DNA of 64,000 nucleotides, taken from the NCBI GenBank assembly GCA_001599295.1, contig BCGN01000001.1, positions 1,984,001 through 2,048,000 on the forward strand. The letters are read 5' to 3'. A program made the position numbers and the translations under genes. Below, piece by piece: positions 42,053 to 52,829 of the stretch; within the stretch, counting starts at the first letter, position 1, and each line of letters starts with the position of its first letter. The notes below the pieces were generated by a model. It saw only the letters and a program-made list of their open reading frames with translations. It was not told the DNA's origin and ran no database searches. Source of the stretch: Sporopachydermia quercuum. Taxonomy: Eukaryota; Ascomycota; Sporopachydermiomycetes; Sporopachydermiales; Sporopachydermiaceae.

Positions 42053-42625
42053 TAAATGTTATTCCTTCGATTACAAGAATTGTATATGAAAATCATGACT
42101 GAGAATGCCCATGGAGTTGATAATGCCTAGCTATTTGTTGATCATATTTTTTTTCTTCTTTCTATCATTAAATAGAAATTGCAAAGTTCGAATTCCAAGA
42201 AAAGATGTAGAAGTAAGAAAGTTTTGAAATAGAGTAGTTTTATAATTGCTATTATTATCACTGCCATATTGTCTATTATATGTCATTATAATTGTACTTG
42301 TAACATATTATTACCTCGTAAAACTTGATCTTCATTGGAGAATCTACGTATTAATGCAGCGGTCATGAGCTCTGTCATGAAGGTAGATCCCAGCTTCAAG
42401 GTCTACCAGATACTTGATAGGAACCTGTTTAAGACAGAAGACATAGAACACCTAAATACATAAATACATAAATATATAAATATATAAACATATAAATATA
42501 TAAACCTGACTACTCTATGAACAAAGTTCTACCACCTGTGGTGTCCTGTGCTCGTTCTTATTGTTATTCTTCACCTACAACACAATTTACATCATCACAT
42601 TTCAATTCTATTAGTAAATAACGTA
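42053..42625. other. Convergent spacer with octamer minisatellite
   Basis: Between the TOF1 and AVT2-like 3' ends. Apart from the octamer repeat at 42454-42504 I see nothing of note. Confidence 0.55.
42454..42504 (+). repeat. Tandem octamer repeat AAAYAYAT, about 6 units
   Basis: Units AAATACAT, AAATACAT, AAATATAT, AAATATAT, AAACATAT, AAATATAT and a partial copy. The array sits between two gene ends and is expected to vary in length between isolates. Confidence 0.85.
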
Positions 42626-44458
42626 TTATACAACACAATGCTCATCATTATCTGATTTACCCAAGTTGACGAGAGTCATAGTCGTTGACGTAACCATAAC
42701 AATAAAACCAAAGCAAACACAACAATAACAACCAATTTGCTGTTTAAAACTTCTATTTGATAATTTCATGTAACACAACGGCGGTAAAATATATGCTAAT
42801 ATACAAGCAGAAGAGGCACCAGCTAATTCAAGAATTGCTCCTAAATTACAAGTAATCAATGCTACTGTCATTGATATCAATACCAATATTGTTGTTATGA
42901 CAAAATGATGAACTTTTGGTAATGAATCCATACCAAGGAAATCTTGAATAACAGCTCGACAGACAAATATTTCTAGTGGTAGTGTAGTTAACATGTTCAA
43001 CCCAAAACAAAATCTTGCAATATTCGCCCAAAAATCATTTGCTGGGAAGTTATTCAAAATGTTGCCTTTCGTATTTGATTCGAATACTAGGAATCCAGAA
43101 AGAGCCATTATCAAACAAGCAATCATTGATATAAATGTGGAAAGATGTGTTACTATGGCAAATCTATCAAGAGTAGGCTTTTTTAATGCTCCATAGATCA
43201 GTAAGGAGTTATGGTGGCAAACAAATGCTATAGAAAATAGTTAGTAGATGAGATGCATAATTCATAGCATGCTATACGATTCCCCGCGTTGACAACATGA
43301 ATTCTCTAGTGGATGAATGATTGACACTTACCAAATGAAATAACGGAAACAGCCTGAAATATTCCTTTATTGATGAAAATACTGTGGAAAGGTAATGTTC
43401 CTTTTAAGTCATCAGGTAATTGCGGTCCTCTTATAGCAACAATTAGTATGATGACAAGCATACTAATGAGAGCAAGTCCACTAGCTCCTGCAAGCTGTTA
43501 TTTTGTTAGTTTGTAGTTGATATAATCGGATATGATAGTAACAAATATGATGATTAGTAAGTAAATAAGTTCAATTAACATGTTAATCTCCAAAAATTCA
43601 TCAAGCATGAACATTCATCATTCATTCAGCTAAAAGAACGACATTAACAACATAACATACCTTTGAGATGTCTCTATTAAGTGATAAAGGATAAGAAACC
43701 CCCATAGTAAATAATACAATTATAGGATTTCTCATCGATAATATTTTTAAAACAGGAATATTTTTCAATCCTGGTATAAATGCATTTATAACATGGGGAA
43801 TAGTATCACCAATAATCACGCAGAATGCCATTGAACCACCAAATGCAAATGCGCCTTGCGCTAATAATACAATTGTTCTGCCTACTCTTCCGTAACATTT
43901 TGATACAGTTCCTTGATAAGTATCAGCTCCTGAAAGTTTAGCATTAATAACAATAAGCCTGATCGTCCAATCTATAACAAAAGTCAAGACTAATAGGAGG
44001 ATCACACCTGCCATGAGCCCAGATTGAAGTATTGCATATGGTTGTCCAATAATTCCTGCTCCAATAATACTATTGGCCATGTTCATGAAAGCCATATATA
44101 TATTACTTTTGTTATCTTCTTCCGTTAATGCTGATAGTATGGGATTATCAACTGCCGAAGAACCAAGGAGATATTCAGGCTCATCAAACGATAGTGAGCT
44201 CAAATCGTCAAATGTATCCAAAGACGTCCTGTTAAAACTGTTTGAATCATTGCTATTCTCATCATCTTCGTCATCGGCAACAAGAGATTCTAACGATAAA
44301 TTTGACGAACTGTAAGCATCACTGGCATTAGAGTACGCGATTGAACCAGTCCCCGTAGGAGATTCAATGTCAGTGTGTGAATGGGATGATTTGCTTGATT
44401 GACCTTCTATTGTAGAGCTATTCTCACCTAGCTGAGACTGTATGAATTCATAGGACAT
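42626..44458 (-). CDS. Vacuolar-type amino acid transporter (AAAP family, AVT2-like), two introns
   Basis: Exons 44458-43661, 43494-43332 and 43227-42626, 520 aa. The N-terminal 115 residues are acidic and Ser-rich, as in fungal vacuolar AVT proteins. The membrane core begins YMAFMNMANSIIGAGIIG and continues PYAILQSGLMAGVILLL, the signature of the SLC38/AVT amino acid/proton transporter fold, with about 11 spans. Later FCFGLNMLTTLPLEIFVCR is typical of the AVT2-7/SLC38A11 branch. Introns are 166 and 104 bp with donors GTATGT and GTAAGT and branches AACTAAC and TACTAAC; both junctions restore family sequence (DISKLAGASG; VISFAFVCHHNS). Avt2 is my preferred relative; Avt5-7 are alternatives. 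Members move amino acids across the vacuolar membrane; the substrate here is unknown. Confidence 0.9.
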
Positions 44459-45141
44459 TGTTAGTTATCTCATTTAGTAGCTATTATTAGAAGAATAATG
44501 TACTTGTGTGCCATTATGTTCTGTGGTAGATGTCCCAGTGATGTGTATAGCAGGTGTATGAAAAAGAAGCGAACACTGGTTGAAATTTGAGCTTTCACCG
44601 ATTTTTCAACAAGTAAGAGAACAGAGTATTTACTTTTTGCCGCGACTGGTTTCAATAGAGACCTCTACGCAACTTCACCTTTCATCTTGGAGAGTTCTTC
44701 ATAGAGATTTCCAGCAATGAATGCACAAGCAATGAAGCCATCAAATTGCTTGGAACAACAGACACCGTACATAGAAACAGGAGGAGATGTGATGTAATGA
44801 AAAGGCTTTTGTCTTGTTAGATGAATACGTGATCAGATACATGGGAAGAAGATCACAAATTGTTCATATAGAGCAATTGATAATGTGTGAGAAAAGAGTA
44901 AGAAAACGTTGAAACTTTTAGGAAAATAAAAAGCTAGGTAGTTGGAGCAAATCTAATATATTCTCTTGAAAATAGTTGATAATATTAAAGCGTTATGTAT
45001 TTAAATGCTGTATACAAAACTGTTTTGTATCGTATTTGGGAAGGTAGATAAAGTTCAAGGGCATGATACCAATTCAATCCCTTTACTTTCCCCGTCATCA
45101 TCACCATCTCATTGTCTCATTCTTCTTAACAATAGGAAGTC

Positions 45142-45166
45142 GTAGATAATATTTGCGATTATCTAC
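45142..45166. promoter_or_regulatory. 9-bp perfect inverted repeat with paired GATA motifs
   Basis: GTAGATAAT at 45142-45150 and ATTATCTAC at 45158-45166, separated by ATTTGCG. Each arm contains GATAA/TTATC, the core bound by fungal GATA factors of nitrogen control. It lies about 100 bp upstream of the SDR start. Confidence 0.5.
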
Positions 45167-45203
45167 CTAGCATTCAAATACCAGAATTTATTATGTGCTG
45201 TAA

Positions 45204-45218
45204 AGGGTTGAAAACCCT
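45204..45218. repeat. Short dyad AGGGTT-GAA-AACCCT
   Basis: Six-base perfect arms around GAA, 50 bp upstream of the SDR ATG. Possible operator or leader hairpin; too short to be sure. Confidence 0.4.
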
Positions 45219-45267
45219 GCAAAGTAGTTTTATTCCGTTGTCAAACAAATCAGATCAGTGAACAACA

Positions 45268-46023
45268 ATGCCCATCTTACTGACAAGTAAAGTAGCCTTG
45301 GTCACAGGGGCCTCTACAGGTGTAGGAGAAGGGATAGCTAAAGCATTATTCAAAGCTGGAGCCAAAGTTATTATTACAGCTCGAAATCAAGAACAAATAA
45401 CTGCTACTGCAAGGAAAATCGACTCTTCAGGTGAGAATGTTATTGGTACAGTTGCAGATGTAAGAGATCCAACTGCCATTCAAGGTCTCATCAATAGTAT
45501 AGAGAAAGACTTTGGATCTTTGAATTATCTAGTTAACAACGCAGGGATCACAGGCTCACATGGTGTTAAAATCACTGATTATGATTTAAAAGAATGGGAT
45601 CAGGTTATTCAAACGAACATCAGTGGTACGTTCTATACAATGAAATATGCTGTACCTTTAATAGCAAAAAGTGGAGGAGGAAGCATTGTTAACCTTGCCG
45701 CAGTTAATGGCGTAGTTGGAATCGGTGGAATTGCACCATATACCGCTACCAAACACGCAATCATTGGCTTAACTCAAAGCGCTGCCTTAGAGTTTGTTGA
45801 CCAGAGTATTCGTGTCAATGCAATTGCCCCCGGATATGTGGCCACTCCTGGCATTAAGAGCTTGCCTGCAGAGACACAACAATGGATGGCAGAACAGCAC
45901 CCAATGAAACGAATGGCAACAACCGAGGAGATAGCTAATACTGTTTTATTTCTTTTGTCACCATTAAGTAGTTTCACTACGGGCTCAGTTTACCCTATTG
46001 ATGGTGGATACTTAGCTCAATAG
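45268..46023 (+). CDS. Short-chain dehydrogenase/reductase with Ala at the catalytic Ser position
   Basis: A 251-aa classical SDR, full length. The NAD(P)-binding glycine motif is TGASTGVG (13-20), the structural motif NNAG is at 90-93, N117 is in the expected place, and the active-site YTATK has Y158 and K162. The Ser normally 13 residues before Tyr (as in N-x-S-S) is replaced: the sequence is VNLAAVNG, with A144-A145 where catalytic Ser would be. The C-terminus GSVYPIDGGYLAQ is typical of the family. D64 after the fourth strand fits adenine contact. The protein looks like 3-oxoacyl-ACP-reductase-like SDRs by overall pattern; the substrate is unknown. No localisation signal is seen. The ATG at 45268 has a favourable ACAACA context. 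Confidence 0.9.
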   Translation: MPILLTSKVALVTGASTGVGEGIAKALFKAGAKVIITARNQEQITATARKIDSSGENVIGTVADVRDPTAIQGLINSIEKDFGSLNYLVNNAGITGSHGVKITDYDLKEWDQVIQTNISGTFYTMKYAVPLIAKSGGGSIVNLAAVNGVVGIGGIAPYTATKHAIIGLTQSAALEFVDQSIRVNAIAPGYVATPGIKSLPAETQQWMAEQHPMKRMATTEEIANTVLFLLSPLSSFTTGSVYPIDGGYLAQ

Positions 46024-49000
46024 ATGAGGTAGTTCAATGAAGAGATCCTTTCTGCAACTTCTGAAAGAAGTCTTATATATTTACATTTGAATGCCTTAAG
46101 ATATCACATAAAAGAAATAAAAAATGGTGAAAAGTGAAGGTTTAGTGATGAAATATAGATAATGCCATGGAGATACTGCTCAAGGCTCAAGAATCAAATA
46201 AACTGTGAAAGCGTGTCATATCAATGTTTTAGTATACGACGCTTTTTACCCTTCAAGCCAAGATTGATTCCATCTGACATAAACATCGCCGACTCTCTGG
46301 AAGGCTAACAATGGCAGAAATTATATCTCAAGTCTAAAAACAAAACCTGATTATAAATGTGATACAAATATCTTTCCAGTAGCTATCTACCATGCTTATG
46401 ACAGCATTACCGAAACCCCAAGAAATGTAGTACTGGTTCAAAACCTATCTATCGATGCTTTGATATGCACAGTCATGCATCTATGTAGTACCCTGCATAA
46501 TGTGATACCTGCTATTAAACATTACATAATCCAATAAGTTACCACGAGTTTAATGTTTAAGTTTTCGAATCATCGCTTTAATTAAGAAGTATAGGATTCG
46601 AACTTATAACCTTCAGAGTTGTAAATCAAATGCAACCTTAAAATGCGAAACTCCAACTTTATTTCCCAATGTTCCAACAACTTTCTCTTTTCTGTTATTG
46701 ATTTGATAGGGAGACAGGATAAATAAGAAAAAAAAGTAATAAAGATATTTAAAAGATCAATGAATATTCGAAAAGTTTTCAATTTGAATTTCCCATAGAT
46801 TTTACGTTATACTACCTCATCAGAAGAATATGATCAAGTATAATAGACAACACTGATTCGTGGATATACTTTCCTTTATGGGTTATCCTGTTAGATAGAC
46901 TCTCATCGGGTGGAATGGTACCTTATAAAGAATGAGAAAAAACATCCCATTATGCGAAGGTTTAAAAAAACTGAAACGAATCAATTGACATTTGATGCCA
47001 ATCCAGGGGTTGATATAAATCAAATCAGGTGAACGACAATAGCCAAAATTTGTGGTTCTTTATTGAGTAGTTTTGTTTGTATGTTAGCTTACAACATGGA
47101 ATCGTGATGAGGCTATCAAGGTTCAACCTGCCGTAACAGTAGTATCAAATGATGAATTTGTTTGTTCCGTATACTCACCTCTATTACTATTTATTGCAGA
47201 TTATTATAATCCTTCTGTAACCAGTGTGATATTCCAGGAATATTGGTTGGCTATTTACTTTGGAGCTTATAGCTGAATTAGCAATCATCATAGCCATAGA
47301 GGAAAAAGATTGTTTCTTAAAATGTATGAATCTTTTATATATTTCATCAAGCAAACCAGGGTTTGATTTTCGATACGTACGTGATCAAAAACTATTCAGA
47401 AGGCTCCCAAGTTTATGCACTCTTTCGCTTGTAATTATATAGTTTCGGGTAAAAGCTATCTGGTTCAACAAAGTTTTCGTTGATTTTTTCTAAGAGATTT
47501 ATACATATCCAACTTTGTTCTATTCTATAGTGACGAAATTACATTAAAATCCCATGTAAAAGACAATCAGTAACGCGGTCAGACAATCAAGAAGTTTTTG
47601 GACAGTTGGCTACCATGAAGAGGAAGTCTCAAGAAACGGATAGTTAGTTTATCAATAAATTTATTTATATAATGAATGATCCACCGAGCAAAGTGCAGTA
47701 TATTTATTGCTGTAAGTTCTTCACTCGGTCTGACATTAGCGCATATCTAATACACCTTGGTACAGCTTCTACCATGTCGTGGAAATGCATGAATTCATTT
47801 ATATTCATCATTTCTCCATTGAAGTCAACCCATCATATGAACATCTTAACTCAATAATATTCGTTTTCCAGTCCAGTCCTTTTTATTATATCCTTTTTGG
47901 TACTTTCACTTCATATTCGTCTTTCTCATCCCAGTAATTCATTTTTGTGCTAGCTAAATGTAAATGAGTCCTTCGATTAAACTTCAGACTGGTCCTGTAG
48001 TATTTCCGGACAATAAAACGTTATTCTAAATCTAACTCGTATGCAAGTAAAAACTACTAATTAAGCTGCTGTTTCAGTCAGGTAATATCAATTGTACCAA
48101 AAATACTGATTAAACTTGCCCCCCGCATCAAAACAAGCTCTAATGAATAATTGGCGCGCATTAGCTCACACATTCTTCATTCATTCATTCCTCAAGTCTA
48201 TCTATGCCTTGTTTAAGAATCAGCACAGTACTTAGCCATATCAATGTTTCTACAAACGGAAAAATACCATATATTCAATACCAGATTAGTTCACATAATT
48301 CAAACCTCGCCTTGAAATTATATAACTAGATATAGCTCTTTCTTCATTTCCTTTTTGGATTCTTCTCTATCGATGCTTAATCAAATTCCTGTCTCATATC
48401 CCATATTCAGCTTTATCTTTTCTGTCCCTTGTTCTAACAAATCACTAAATTCCTTATAAACTCAAACTTTATTCATACTCTCCAAAAATAACGTTTAGCT
48501 CCTTAAATAAGTCTTTCGAAATTTTCCATCTAAACATCGTCAGTCCGGCTATGTGTCAGTCTGTGACAGCAAATGCTTAAGCATAGGAAGGGATGGTAGC
48601 AAATGGAAAGCGACGGTTGAGGTTTTTTCTTTTTCATGCGAACAATTGAAATCGAAAGGGATAGTTGAGGTATGCGGTGCTAAAAGAGAGAAATCAGTGG
48701 CTCACATCTTTTCGAATCTGTATTATTCCTTGTTTACAATTAACAGTTAATCTGGACATGATCACCTAGTTAATTTATAGAATTGTATTGTATCTATGCA
48801 GCACACATACACAGAGTACCGCGAGAAAATAATAGACAACGAAAAAAACACATTCCATAGAAATACCTTTACAGGGATTATTAATAGTTTACAGTGATTT
48901 CCATTATAAATCACAGTGTCGATCACATCAGGAAACAGCCCAAACTGAAAGTTGGCTATCAAAAAATAGCTGCAAGTAAGAAGAACAGCTTTTGTTACTG

Positions 49001-49273
49001 AACACACAAATCATATACTTCAACGGAACAGTCTAAAGGATATTTCTTGTTTGGATATAGTAAAGCGGAGAATCAACAAACGAAGGAATAAGCGAGTATT
49101 AAAGAGGATCAACAAGTTATTAGAATTACAGTCCGTTGATTGCTCATCATTTCAGGTCTTTTGATACTAGATACCAATATCTTTGCTACCATCCCGCATC
49201 ATTAAGTCAATATAGAAAAGAAGACACATAACAGTAAAACAATATAGTATAGTTCTACGACATTTTGGATACG
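46024..49273. other. 3.2-kb non-coding region upstream of PBS2
   Basis: Tandem spacer between the SDR gene and PBS2. It carries a degenerate tRNA-like sequence at 46583-46655. Remaining open frames are short and mostly lack ATG starts. The PBS2-proximal kilobase has CT-rich and AT-rich stretches typical of a promoter. Confidence 0.5.
46583..46655 (-). pseudogene. Degenerate tRNA-like sequence, tRNA-Val(TAC)-like
   Basis: On the minus strand a 73-nt stretch keeps tRNA spacing. The D-stem GCA/TGC encloses a TTTTAAGGT loop, the anticodon-like loop is TTTACAA, and the T-loop is TTCGAAT. The anticodon stem does not pair, the acceptor stem is only partly complementary and the T-stem has one mismatch. 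This suggests a decayed nuclear tRNA or a transferred mitochondrial one. It could also be chance resemblance. Confidence 0.4.
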
Positions 49274-52069
49274 ATGGAAGAGCCAGATAAGAAATCTGGT
49301 TTTCACCACCAACAGGATGAAGATTTGGTCGCTAAAACGACATTGTCCACCTCATCCGCCTCATCGTCATCATCGTCATCAAAACAATCACCCACATCGC
49401 CTGCAGGTACTACGAATCCTCATGCAGCAAGACCAAAACCAAGGAATACACCTTCAGCATCATCATTTCCTAAACTTCCAGCTGATCTGAAAGCAAAAGT
49501 AATGGCTTTTCAAGAACAACGACAACAGCAATCATTATCTAGGAGTTCAAGCCTAAGCAGTAAAGAAGCAGAAAATCAATTCTCCCGAATGTCACTAGGA
49601 AATACACCTACTGTTAGTAGTTCTTCTTCAAGCATTCGAACTAGTAATTCAATCATTCATAGTCCTTTACATCCAGTTGGTGTTGATGGTGAATGGTCAT
49701 TACCTGAGAGTGGTGGTGGTTCCATTGGGGGTAAACTGAGTAACAGCAATGCTTCATTAGCGCAACCATCATCAACATCAGCTTCACAAGCCAAAGTAAG
49801 AAATATTCTTCAAAACCAACCAGTATCAAACACAACACCGCATATTGCTTTAGAGAATATGAAACAGTTTAGATCATACCCTAATTTTGGTGATTTTTCG
49901 AAACAAGGTCTTGGGTCAAATAATCTGTCAGGCATGGTAAATACGTCAGGTGTAGAATTCGGCGCACAAGTTGACAGCACCAATAGTAGTAACTCCAGAA
50001 GTAGAAGCAACAGTAATGTGCAAGAGGACTCACAGAACGGCAATAGTGATTTGTCGAGCCGCAAGGCTAGCGACTCAGCACCTGCTTCACTTGCTCATTC
50101 ATCTAACACTTCTCCTGCTGGTTCATCGCTAGCTCTTGGTGTCAGTCACAGCTTTACTTCCGGAAGTAGTAGATCAATAAATAGTACAAGCACAGGTACC
50201 AACGAGAGCACAGGATCAACTAGGTCTGTTAGTTTAGTTGCTTCAGAAGAAACCGTCGCAAGCAGTGATGCTGATGCTTCTGGTAATGTTTTTTTATCTC
50301 CAGAAAACAAATCTGTGTGCCAAGTAATTGAATGCTCAGCGACGACACCTGAGTTTTCAGAGGTAGAGGTATCCCCTAGCGGTTCGATTGGAGATTCTCC
50401 TTCTACATTGAACGGCGACTGTGTAAACACTGAGCATTCAGATTCCCCTGTAAATGCGCCTATGAAGCTGAATCTCTCAAGTCTTGGAGAACACACCGAG
50501 TTGCAAGGATTGCAAACAGAAAGCATAAATCCGATTGCTCCTACCACAGGTTCCACTACAATATCAAGTACACTTCCTACTACGATATCTCCTATTTCAA
50601 CAGGTCTTCCAGATAATCTCCCCAGACTATCATCTCTACCTCTTAGAAATGCTCCATCTGCCCCCAGTTCCATTAAACCAAAACCAAAGCTATCGCTATC
50701 AGACAGAAGAGGTTTTACCAAGTTGAAAATGCCTACCATTCAACAGGATCAAGAACTAGTGACTTCAAACACACCGTCAACCAGAAGGAAACCGAACTTA
50801 TCATTAGCTTCTCTAGCAAGATCTCAAGATGCCGGCGGCAGTTCCCAAGGCGCGTTAGCTGGGAACTCTTCCTTCAATAGTATGAATTCTGGCTCCAGTG
50901 ATAATCCTTCTAGTACGATCTTTTCAAACTATTCGCGCTTTATCGATATTAAAACTGGAACATTGAATTTCCATGGCAAAGCGTCAGTTCATTCCCATGG
51001 GGTCGATTTCTCGTCGGGCTCTTCTTTCCGCATCACTCTGGATGATTTACAATTCATATCAGAATTAGGTAGAGGAAACTACGGAACAGTGACCAAAGTA
51101 CTTCATAAACCCACGAATGTCATGATGGCAATGAAGGAAATTCGTTTAGAGCTTGACGAGTCTAAATTTTCTCAAATCATCATGGAATTGGATGTTCTGC
51201 ATAAATGTCATTCNCCATTCATTGTTGATTTCTATGGTGCTTTTTTCGTTGAAGGAGCTGTTTACATGTGTATTGAGTATATGGACGGAGGTTCATTAGA
51301 TCAAATCTACGCTACAGGAGTTCCAGAGTGTTATTTAGGAGTCGTCACTGAATCCGTGATCCAGGGATTGAAAACATTGAAAGACCAATTCAATATTATC
51401 CATAGAGATGTGAAACCGACGAACATTCTTGTCTCATCATCAGGGAAAGTAAAATTATGCGATTTTGGAGTATCTGGCAATTTAGTGGCTAGCATTGCTA
51501 AAACAAATATTGGATGTCAATCATACATGGCACCAGAAAGAATCCGGAGCACATCTTCATTAAACAGTGATGTTATTTCTTATACCGTGCAATCTGATAT
51601 TTGGTCATTAGGCTTAACTATTTTAGAAGTTGCTAAAGGAATGTACCCTTATCCTCCTGAGACATATTCTAATATATTTTCGCAATTGAGTGCTATTGTT
51701 GATGGAGAGCCACCAACATTAACCGAATGGCCAGATTGCGCTGATCATTTAGATGCCAATGGAAGATATGATGATGAATTATTATTGAGGAAGGAACCCA
51801 GGAAGTTTTCACCCTTAGCCAACAGGTTTATTAAAGCATGTTTGAACAAAGATCCGGGGAAAAGACCTGATTATGGACATTTACTTGAACATGAATGGAT
51901 TAAACGATTTGATGCATTACAGAAGAAAGGACTAATTGATATGGGAGAATTTGTCAAATCACGAGTTGAGTTGAAACAGCAACAGAAGAGCGACAAGCCT
52001 AAGGAAACACCTGTTCCTGCTTTACATAAAGGAGGTCTTCCTAGTAAAGATGAAACAACGAATGAATAA
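49274..52069 (+). CDS. PBS2: MAP kinase kinase of the HOG osmotic-stress pathway
   Basis: A 931-aa protein. Pbs2 is the scaffold MAPKK that phosphorylates Hog1 in the cytoplasm after osmotic stress. The frame is open from a TTG at 49265, but the first ATG is at 49274. The N-terminal 590 residues are Ser/Thr/Pro-rich. The kinase domain starts near residue 595: GRGNYG loop, AMKEIRLELDESKFSQI, DFYGAFFVEGAVYMCIEYMD, HRDVKPTNILV, DFGVSG. The activation loop LVASIAKTNIGCQSYMAPER supplies the Ser and Thr phosphorylated by upstream MAPKKKs. The C-terminus VPALHKGGL matches the conserved Pbs2 end. A Pro-rich stretch near residue 455-480 (RNAPSAPSS...KPKPK) may serve as the Sho1 SH3 docking region, which I infer only. 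CTG at 51197 encodes a Leu invariant in Pbs2. Confidence 0.96.
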   Translation: MEEPDKKSGFHHQQDEDLVAKTTLSTSSASSSSSSSKQSPTSPAGTTNPHAARPKPRNTPSASSFPKLPADLKAKVMAFQEQRQQQSLSRSSSLSSKEAENQFSRMSLGNTPTVSSSSSSIRTSNSIIHSPLHPVGVDGEWSLPESGGGSIGGKLSNSNASLAQPSSTSASQAKVRNILQNQPVSNTTPHIALENMKQFRSYPNFGDFSKQGLGSNNLSGMVNTSGVEFGAQVDSTNSSNSRSRSNSNVQEDSQNGNSDLSSRKASDSAPASLAHSSNTSPAGSSLALGVSHSFTSGSSRSINSTSTGTNESTGSTRSVSLVASEETVASSDADASGNVFLSPENKSVCQVIECSATTPEFSEVEVSPSGSIGDSPSTLNGDCVNTEHSDSPVNAPMKLNLSSLGEHTELQGLQTESINPIAPTTGSTTISSTLPTTISPISTGLPDNLPRLSSLPLRNAPSAPSSIKPKPKLSLSDRRGFTKLKMPTIQQDQELVTSNTPSTRRKPNLSLASLARSQDAGGSSQGALAGNSSFNSMNSGSSDNPSSTIFSNYSRFIDIKTGTLNFHGKASVHSHGVDFSSGSSFRITLDDLQFISELGRGNYGTVTKVLHKPTNVMMAMKEIRLELDESKFSQIIMELDVLHKCHXPFIVDFYGAFFVEGAVYMCIEYMDGGSLDQIYATGVPECYLGVVTESVIQGLKTLKDQFNIIHRDVKPTNILVSSSGKVKLCDFGVSGNLVASIAKTNIGCQSYMAPERIRSTSSLNSDVISYTVQSDIWSLGLTILEVAKGMYPYPPETYSNIFSQLSAIVDGEPPTLTEWPDCADHLDANGRYDDELLLRKEPRKFSPLANRFIKACLNKDPGKRPDYGHLLEHEWIKRFDALQKKGLIDMGEFVKSRVELKQQQKSDKPKETPVPALHKGGLPSKDETTNE

Positions 52070-52829
52070 ACGAATGTGTCAAAGTGGTGAAATGCGAGAC
52101 AGTAAATATGAGAAAAGATAAATGAAAATTTACTATTAGTATGATATATNACCAGGAGATGCATATATATAATGAATACACTGATAGATATGCATATAGA
52201 AAAAACATTACCATGTAGCTGTATGTAGAGTAACATAGAATGCTATTCAGACAGGAAATGGAAGTTCCTTTAAAGTTTCTATGGATAATGAATAATTATT
52301 AACGTAAAGCACCTCATATTAAAAACCTTCCACAATTTGTTCAACCAAAAGATACTGCAAAATCTGCTAAAGTGACGATATCTTCCTTTGTTCAGCTCCT
52401 TGCTGGTTTATTTAGCTGAATACACCATTTCAATCACAGCATACATAATAGTCATAATAAGCAACACATCAGAGCAGATGCATGCTAAATGCACAATCTC
52501 CAAAGTTTGTAAGGATGTCAAGCAATATCAGTACTCTATATTTGAAGAAGCATTCAATAGAGATTACATTCTTTATAACAGTAACAATAGGAGCAAAAAG
52601 AAAGGCAAAATTCGATAGATCACTCCTATTTGATTGATATCAAACATTAATTCATCAAATATCACCAGTAACAGTGAAAAATTCAGTGACTGTTTGATAC
52701 TTATTATAGCTGTTGGTTTACAGCAGAAACCAAACCAGAGATGTTGTAACCAGTCAATATTCCACCAAAAACATTATGCTATAACAACAGTATTATCATC
52801 ATATTCTCATCATACCATCAATCTCACTA
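52070..52829. other. Convergent spacer between PBS2 and HFL1
   Basis: AT-rich spacer between two 3' ends. Open frames at 52388 and 52634 are short and have no recognisable character. Confidence 0.5.

Larger units (their letters stand above)
44459..45267. other. Divergent promoter region, AVT2-like / SDR
   Basis: 809 bp. The SDR-proximal part contains a 9-bp inverted repeat carrying paired GATA motifs and a smaller dyad at 45204-45218. No gene is supported. Confidence 0.55.

Noticed and set aside
50146-50739. 197-codon minus-strand open frame
   Set aside because: Antisense to the Ser/Thr-rich part of PBS2; no independent support.
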